Assembly (NCBI GenBank): GCA_947457925.1
Contig: CANGYA010000019.1
Coordinates: forward strand, 1-33,606
Direction: 5' to 3'
Length of the DNA stretch: 33,606 nt
DNA from: Cytophagales bacterium
GTDB taxonomy: Bacteria; Bacteroidota; Bacteroidia; Cytophagales; Thermoflexibacteraceae
Part shown: piece after piece, positions 30,531 through 33,606 of the stretch
How the letters are laid out: each line of letters opens with the position of its first letter
Position numbering within the stretch: position 1 is the stretch's first letter
Program-made: the position numbers and the translations under genes
The notes under the pieces: generated by a model
What the model saw: the letters and a program-made list of their open reading frames with translations, nothing else
The model's database searches: none
Told to the model about the DNA's origin: nothing

Positions 30531-31179
30531 TTTCAGTTGGCGTTTTGAGTTGCTCACTGCGAATTTTGAGATAAGCACGAATAATTGTAATGGTCGTAAT
30601 ACTGATAAAAAATAACACAATATATTCTATGTAATCTTTAATTTGTGGAAATTGCTTGTCTAAGTAGAATCCTGATGCAACTAATGACATTACCCATAAA
30701 AAAGCTCCTATCACATTATAAGTCGTAAACTCTTTGAAGTCCATGCGAGAAGTACCTGCAAAAATGGGTGCAAAGGTTCTAATGATGGGCATAAAACGAC
30801 CAATCACCAAAGATTTGCCACCATATTTTAAAAAGAGAGCATTGGTACTTTCTAAGTAACGGCGTTTAAAAAACAAACTATCTGGTCTATGATATAATTT
30901 TTCACCTACTTTTCTTCCAAAAAAATAGGCGGTATAGTTACCTACAATAGCTGCCCCCATGATGCATGCCAACAATGGGAATAAATTTAGACCTCTTTCT
31001 GCCCAAAAAACACCTGCTAAAAATAACAAATAATCACCGGGTAGAAAAAAACAAAAGAACAAACCTGTTTCTGCAAATACAATTAAAGTTATAGCTATTA
31101 ATCCTCCTTTATTGATAATTTCTTCCGAGTTTAACAAAAACTGAAAGAAATCCATAATAGCTTCTGTGTTAATGTTCAT
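30502..31179 (-). CDS. DedA family membrane protein
   Basis: A 225-residue DedA/SNARE-associated family protein. Members of the family translocate undecaprenyl phosphate or phospholipids across the inner membrane and support envelope integrity. Diagnostic parts: FAETGLFFCFFLPGDYLLFL (35-54), GRKVGEK, and GRFMPIIRTFAPIFAGTSRM (127-146), with the charged residues in membrane re-entrant loops that the family uses. About five hydrophobic segments; the C-terminal tail is polar (TPTENAAENQKHS). An internal ATG at codon 9 is an alternative start. Confidence 0.92.
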   Translation of the reverse strand: MNINTEAIMDFFQFLLNSEEIINKGGLIAITLIVFAETGLFFCFFLPGDYLLFLAGVFWAERGLNLFPLLACIMGAAIVGNYTAYFFGRKVGEKLYHRPDSLFFKRRYLESTNALFLKYGGKSLVIGRFMPIIRTFAPIFAGTSRMDFKEFTTYNVIGAFLWVMSLVASGFYLDKQFPQIKDYIEYIVLFFISITTITIIRAYLKIRSEQLKTPTENAAENQKHS

Positions 31180-31269
31180 GTTGAGATTAGTTGATTAAGT
31201 GATAATTTGTAATAAAGTTATTATAAGTAACTGAAACTCCGCCACAAGCAAATTCTATCAAAGAATTGC

Positions 31270-32049
31270 TTACCAAACAATTTGTTCTTTGTTCAAGAAG
31301 GCAGCAATTCCTTTTTTGCAATCTGTTGTGCCTCTGGCTGTTGCGTTGGCTTCGGCTGCGTATTGCAGGGCATCCGAAAGTTCCATAGATTGAATAGCTG
31401 CTATCATTTGTTTGGTGCTTCCCATAGCTTGGGCAGAGTTTTGAGAACAAAGGGACAAAGCAAATTGTTCAACGTACTCATACAATCTGTCGCCTGTTAC
31501 CACTTCATTAACTAAGCCGTAGTGCAGGGCTTTTTCTGCGGTAATTAAGTTTCCTGTAATTAATAAAGATTTTGCTCTGGCTTCGCCTACTTTTCGTAAT
31601 AAAAACGTCATGACTATGGCAGGTACAAAGCCGATTTTTACTTCGGTGTAACCAAACTTTGCTTCGGGGACACTGAACACAAAATCGCAAACGGTAATTA
31701 AGCCACAACCACCAGCTAAGGCATGACCTTGTACGGCAGCTATGACGACCTTCGGAAAGTTATATATTTGTGCGTATAAATCTTTTAAATAGACAGAATC
31801 AGCTAAGTTGTCTTCGTAAGAGGCTTTTTGTAATTGTTGCAAATAATCTAAGTCTGCACCTGCACAAAAAACACTGCCTTCGGCTTTCAACACCACGATT
31901 TTCACTTGGCTGTCGTCTTGTGCTTGTTGGAAAGCATATTTAAGTTCTGTAACTAAATCATAGCTAAAAGCATTGCGTTTCTCTGGACGATTAAGGGTTA
32001 TGTACGCCAAAGGGTAAGTCGTATTGTATTTTAGATATTGTAATTGCAT
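31270..32049 (-). CDS. Enoyl-CoA hydratase/isomerase family protein
   Basis: A 259-residue crotonase-fold enzyme. LNRPEKRNAFS (19-29) and FCAGADLDYL (61-70) form the CoA-binding and first oxyanion-hole segments. AVQGHALAGGCGL (105-117) gives the second. FGYTEVKIGFVPA (132-144) supplies catalytic Glu136. The position of the other Glu of rat enoyl-CoA hydratase (Glu144) is Gly116 here, as in the methylglutaconyl-CoA hydratase (LiuC/GnyH) group, so leucine breakdown is a candidate role. Start at ATG 32049, where homologues begin; the upstream ATG adds 14 residues. No other acyl-CoA gene is nearby. Confidence 0.88.
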   Translation of the reverse strand: MQLQYLKYNTTYPLAYITLNRPEKRNAFSYDLVTELKYAFQQAQDDSQVKIVVLKAEGSVFCAGADLDYLQQLQKASYEDNLADSVYLKDLYAQIYNFPKVVIAAVQGHALAGGCGLITVCDFVFSVPEAKFGYTEVKIGFVPAIVMTFLLRKVGEARAKSLLITGNLITAEKALHYGLVNEVVTGDRLYEYVEQFALSLCSQNSAQAMGSTKQMIAAIQSMELSDALQYAAEANATARGTTDCKKGIAAFLNKEQIVW

Positions 32050-32163
32050 ATAGTTTGTTGTGTGTTTGGGAGGCAATATAGTGAATAGCAAAAGATTTGA
32101 GTAGATTTGTGGAACACAATTTACGAAATAATTTATGATTTTGTGCTTGAAATAGACAAAATG

Positions 32164-32243
32164 TATTAAAGTTTATAAATTATAGCCCCACCCAACCCTC
32201 CCCACAGGGAGGGCTAAAAAGGAGTTATTCATAAACTCTATTA
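32164..32243. repeat. MITE-like element, shortened copy 3
   Basis: 80 bp, same orientation as copy 1, with the right end (GGAGTTATTCATAAACTCTATTA) intact. The left end is altered (GTTTATAAATTATAGCCCC) and the inner hairpin TGCGAAACGTCGCA is missing. The two losses (10 and 15 nt) account for the whole length difference. It ends 65 nt before the ABC transporter gene. Confidence 0.75.
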
Positions 32244-32308
32244 CTTATCTTATTAAACACTTGTTTAGTTGAATAGCCTAAACTGACTAAATTTATCCTT
32301 ATATATCA

Positions 32309-32986
32309 ATGACTTTACTCATAGAAACTCGCCAACTCTCCAAGATATTTTACGAAGGGCTGCCCAATGAAGTGGCTGCGGTGCAAAATATCAATTTATC
32401 GGTAGAAAAAGGGCAAGCTGTTTTGCTAAGAGGGGCTTCTGGCTCTGGAAAATCTACTTTGTTGGCTTTGTTGGCGTGTTTGTCGAAACCAACGGCAGGC
32501 GAATACCTTTGTATGCAGCAGCCTGTTAGCCGTTGGTCGGAGAAATTTCTTACTCGTTTTCGCCAAGAACATATTGGTATTGTTTTTCAACATTTTCATT
32601 TGTTGAAAGGGCTAACGGTGCAAGATAATATTGTGTTGCCCCTTGTGCCGTTGCAGCTTTCTCGTAAAGAAAAAGCCTATAAGGTGCAACAGGCAGCGGA
32701 GTTGGCACATATCCAACACCGTTTAAATTATATGGTAGATACGCTGTCTGGGGGCGAAATGCAGCGTGTAGCCATTGCCCGCAGTTTGGTGAATGAACCT
32801 ACGCTACTGTTGGCTGACGAACCTACTGCTCATTTGGACAGTGAGAATGCCCAAAAAATGATGGGAATTTTTGAGGAACTCAAAGCCAAAGGACGTACTA
32901 TAGTGATGACTTCGCATGACCCACTGGTCTTGCAGCATGGGCTGTTTGGGCAGGTGGTGGTGATGAAAGATGGGAAGTTGGTTTAA
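32309..32986 (+). CDS. ABC transporter ATP-binding protein, LolD/MacB type
   Basis: A 225-residue ATPase subunit. Walker A GASGSGKST (42-50), Q-loop Gln94 in FQHFHL, signature LSGGEMQ (146-152), Walker B LLLADE (166-171) and H-loop His203 in MTSHDP. The LTVQDNIVLPL and ADEPTAHLD context is that of the LolD/MacB/FtsE group, which works with FtsX-like permeases in lipoprotein release, efflux or cell division. No permease gene is next to it: the following gene is on the opposite strand. Its partner must be encoded elsewhere. The ATG at 32309 gives a normal length. Confidence 0.9.
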   Translation: MTLLIETRQLSKIFYEGLPNEVAAVQNINLSVEKGQAVLLRGASGSGKSTLLALLACLSKPTAGEYLCMQQPVSRWSEKFLTRFRQEHIGIVFQHFHLLKGLTVQDNIVLPLVPLQLSRKEKAYKVQQAAELAHIQHRLNYMVDTLSGGEMQRVAIARSLVNEPTLLLADEPTAHLDSENAQKMMGIFEELKAKGRTIVMTSHDPLVLQHGLFGQVVVMKDGKLV

Positions 32987-32988
32987 AA

Positions 32989-33037
32989 TAAGAAATTTGA
33001 ATCAATTTTTTATTTATAGATTAACTCAAATTTCTTA
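32989..33037. terminator. Bidirectional terminator between ABC gene and coiled-coil gene
   Basis: A 12-bp stem, TAAGAAATTTGA (32989-33000) with TCAAATTTCTTA (33026-33037), and a 25-nt T-rich loop. It lies between convergent genes. The long loop lowers confidence in strict terminator function. Confidence 0.5.
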
Positions 33038-33046
33038 AGTAAACAA

Positions 33047-33606
33047 CTAAATTTTATGCTTAATAATACGATAGATAATAAAAAGTAACATAGCAATAAT
33101 TGAGATTGAACTTAACAAAGTTGTAATTAATAAATTTTTTTGTCGATTTATTATTAAGCTTGTTTTCTTGTCAAGTTCAGAAGTAAATATATCTTTGAGT
33201 TTGATAGTTTCTTGCTCAATTAGTTGCTTTATTTCTGATTTATTTTCTGCAAGTTTTATGCGTACTGTTTCTTCAAAATCACGATAAAATTGCTTATTAT
33301 CTTTCCGCAAATTCTCTATAATTTCGGTTATGCTTTTCTCAAAAACCTTGTTTTGTTGCTTGATTTCGTCAAGTTTTGTAGTTAAAAGGCTTTGAATATC
33401 TGCTTTGTTTTTGTTGTACTGATTTTCAATTTCAGCAATATTCTTTTTAATATCATTTTGAAAATCTTGATGCTGTTTCAAAACTGACTGCAAAGTTTTG
33501 TTGCTTTCTTGGATTTTAGAAACAACAGTTTCATAATCATTGGCAAGTTTCTTTATTTCTTGATGAACTTCGCCAATAGATTTTAGTTTTGACACTTCTT
33601 TGTCAA
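33047..33606 (-). CDS. Coiled-coil protein with C-terminal transmembrane anchor (5' end cut by window edge)
   Basis: An open frame runs to the window edge with no stop. An in-frame GTG at 33595 would give 182 residues, but the true start may lie beyond 33606. The first ~150 residues are almost entirely charged helix (heptad-like I/L/V spacing, many Lys, Glu, Gln), predicting a long coiled coil. The end has one hydrophobic segment, TTLLSSISIIAMLLFIIYRI, then a short basic tail (IKHKI), the arrangement of a tail-anchored inner-membrane protein. No enzymatic motif is visible and the family is unknown to me. Confidence 0.6.
   Translation of the reverse strand, partial: DKEVSKLKSIGEVHQEIKKLANDYETVVSKIQESNKTLQSVLKQHQDFQNDIKKNIAEIENQYNKNKADIQSLLTTKLDEIKQQNKVFEKSITEIIENLRKDNKQFYRDFEETVRIKLAENKSEIKQLIEQETIKLKDIFTSELDKKTSLIINRQKNLLITTLLSSISIIAMLLFIIYRIIKHKI

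Noticed and set aside
1-33606. tRNA, rRNA, CRISPR arrays, prophage or IS transposase genes
   Set aside because: I looked through the intergenic regions and found no T-loop consensus, regularly spaced direct repeats, or transposase/integrase motifs; a covariance-model scan would be needed to exclude small RNAs.

Overview
The window is a low-GC, gene-dense stretch of a Bacteroidota chromosome, most likely Cytophagales-like. The evidence is a SusC-type TonB-dependent receptor with an N-terminal carboxypeptidase-regulatory domain, a lipoprotein with a short Bacteroidota-type lipobox, weak or absent Shine-Dalgarno sequences, and several perfect Bacteroidota promoter elements (-7 TAnnTTTG, some with TTG 19-21 nt upstream). 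I recognise no tRNA, rRNA, CRISPR array, phage gene or transposase gene. Thirty protein genes are supported; the last one is cut by the window edge.

Layout. 1-5.8 kb: L-2-hydroxyglutarate oxidase, CoaBC, a DUF2252 protein, a small histidine-kinase-type ATPase and a HIT hydrolase. 5.8-10.9 kb: a lipoprotein joining a copper-amine-oxidase-N-like domain to an alpha/beta hydrolase, then a two-gene cell-wall operon (SGNH esterase with two LysM domains, followed by a lytic transglycosylase). 11-17.8 kb: sugar-nucleotide epimerase, GMP synthase, RlmD and a TonB-dependent receptor. 17.8-19.3 kb: a three-gene minus-strand operon that reads as toxin, HigA-like antitoxin with a C-terminal tail, and SecB-fold protein, in the same order as mycobacterial toxin-antitoxin-chaperone (TAC) modules. 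19.3-24.3 kb: ThrS, a T4 Rnl1-like RNA ligase, an M42 peptidase and a Rieske protein. 24.6-28.5 kb: an aminotransferase/metallo-beta-lactamase-fold pair, a small membrane protein, and an overlapping PTPS/QueD-FolE pair making reduced pterins. 28.8-33.6 kb: thioredoxin, a GT-C-like membrane protein overlapping a DedA protein, a crotonase, a LolD/MacB-type ATPase and a coiled-coil membrane protein.

The non-coding DNA is rich in short palindromic repeats. A MITE-like element of about 105 bp occurs three times, and the 91-bp cores of two copies are identical although 25 kb apart and inverted. A twin-hairpin REP-like element occurs twice. A 35-bp palindrome occurs as the thrS terminator and again between two divergent genes. 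A perfect 33-bp stem lies near the left edge. The most interesting system is the putative TAC module; next are the repeat families, the esterase/transglycosylase operon and the orphan RNA ligase.
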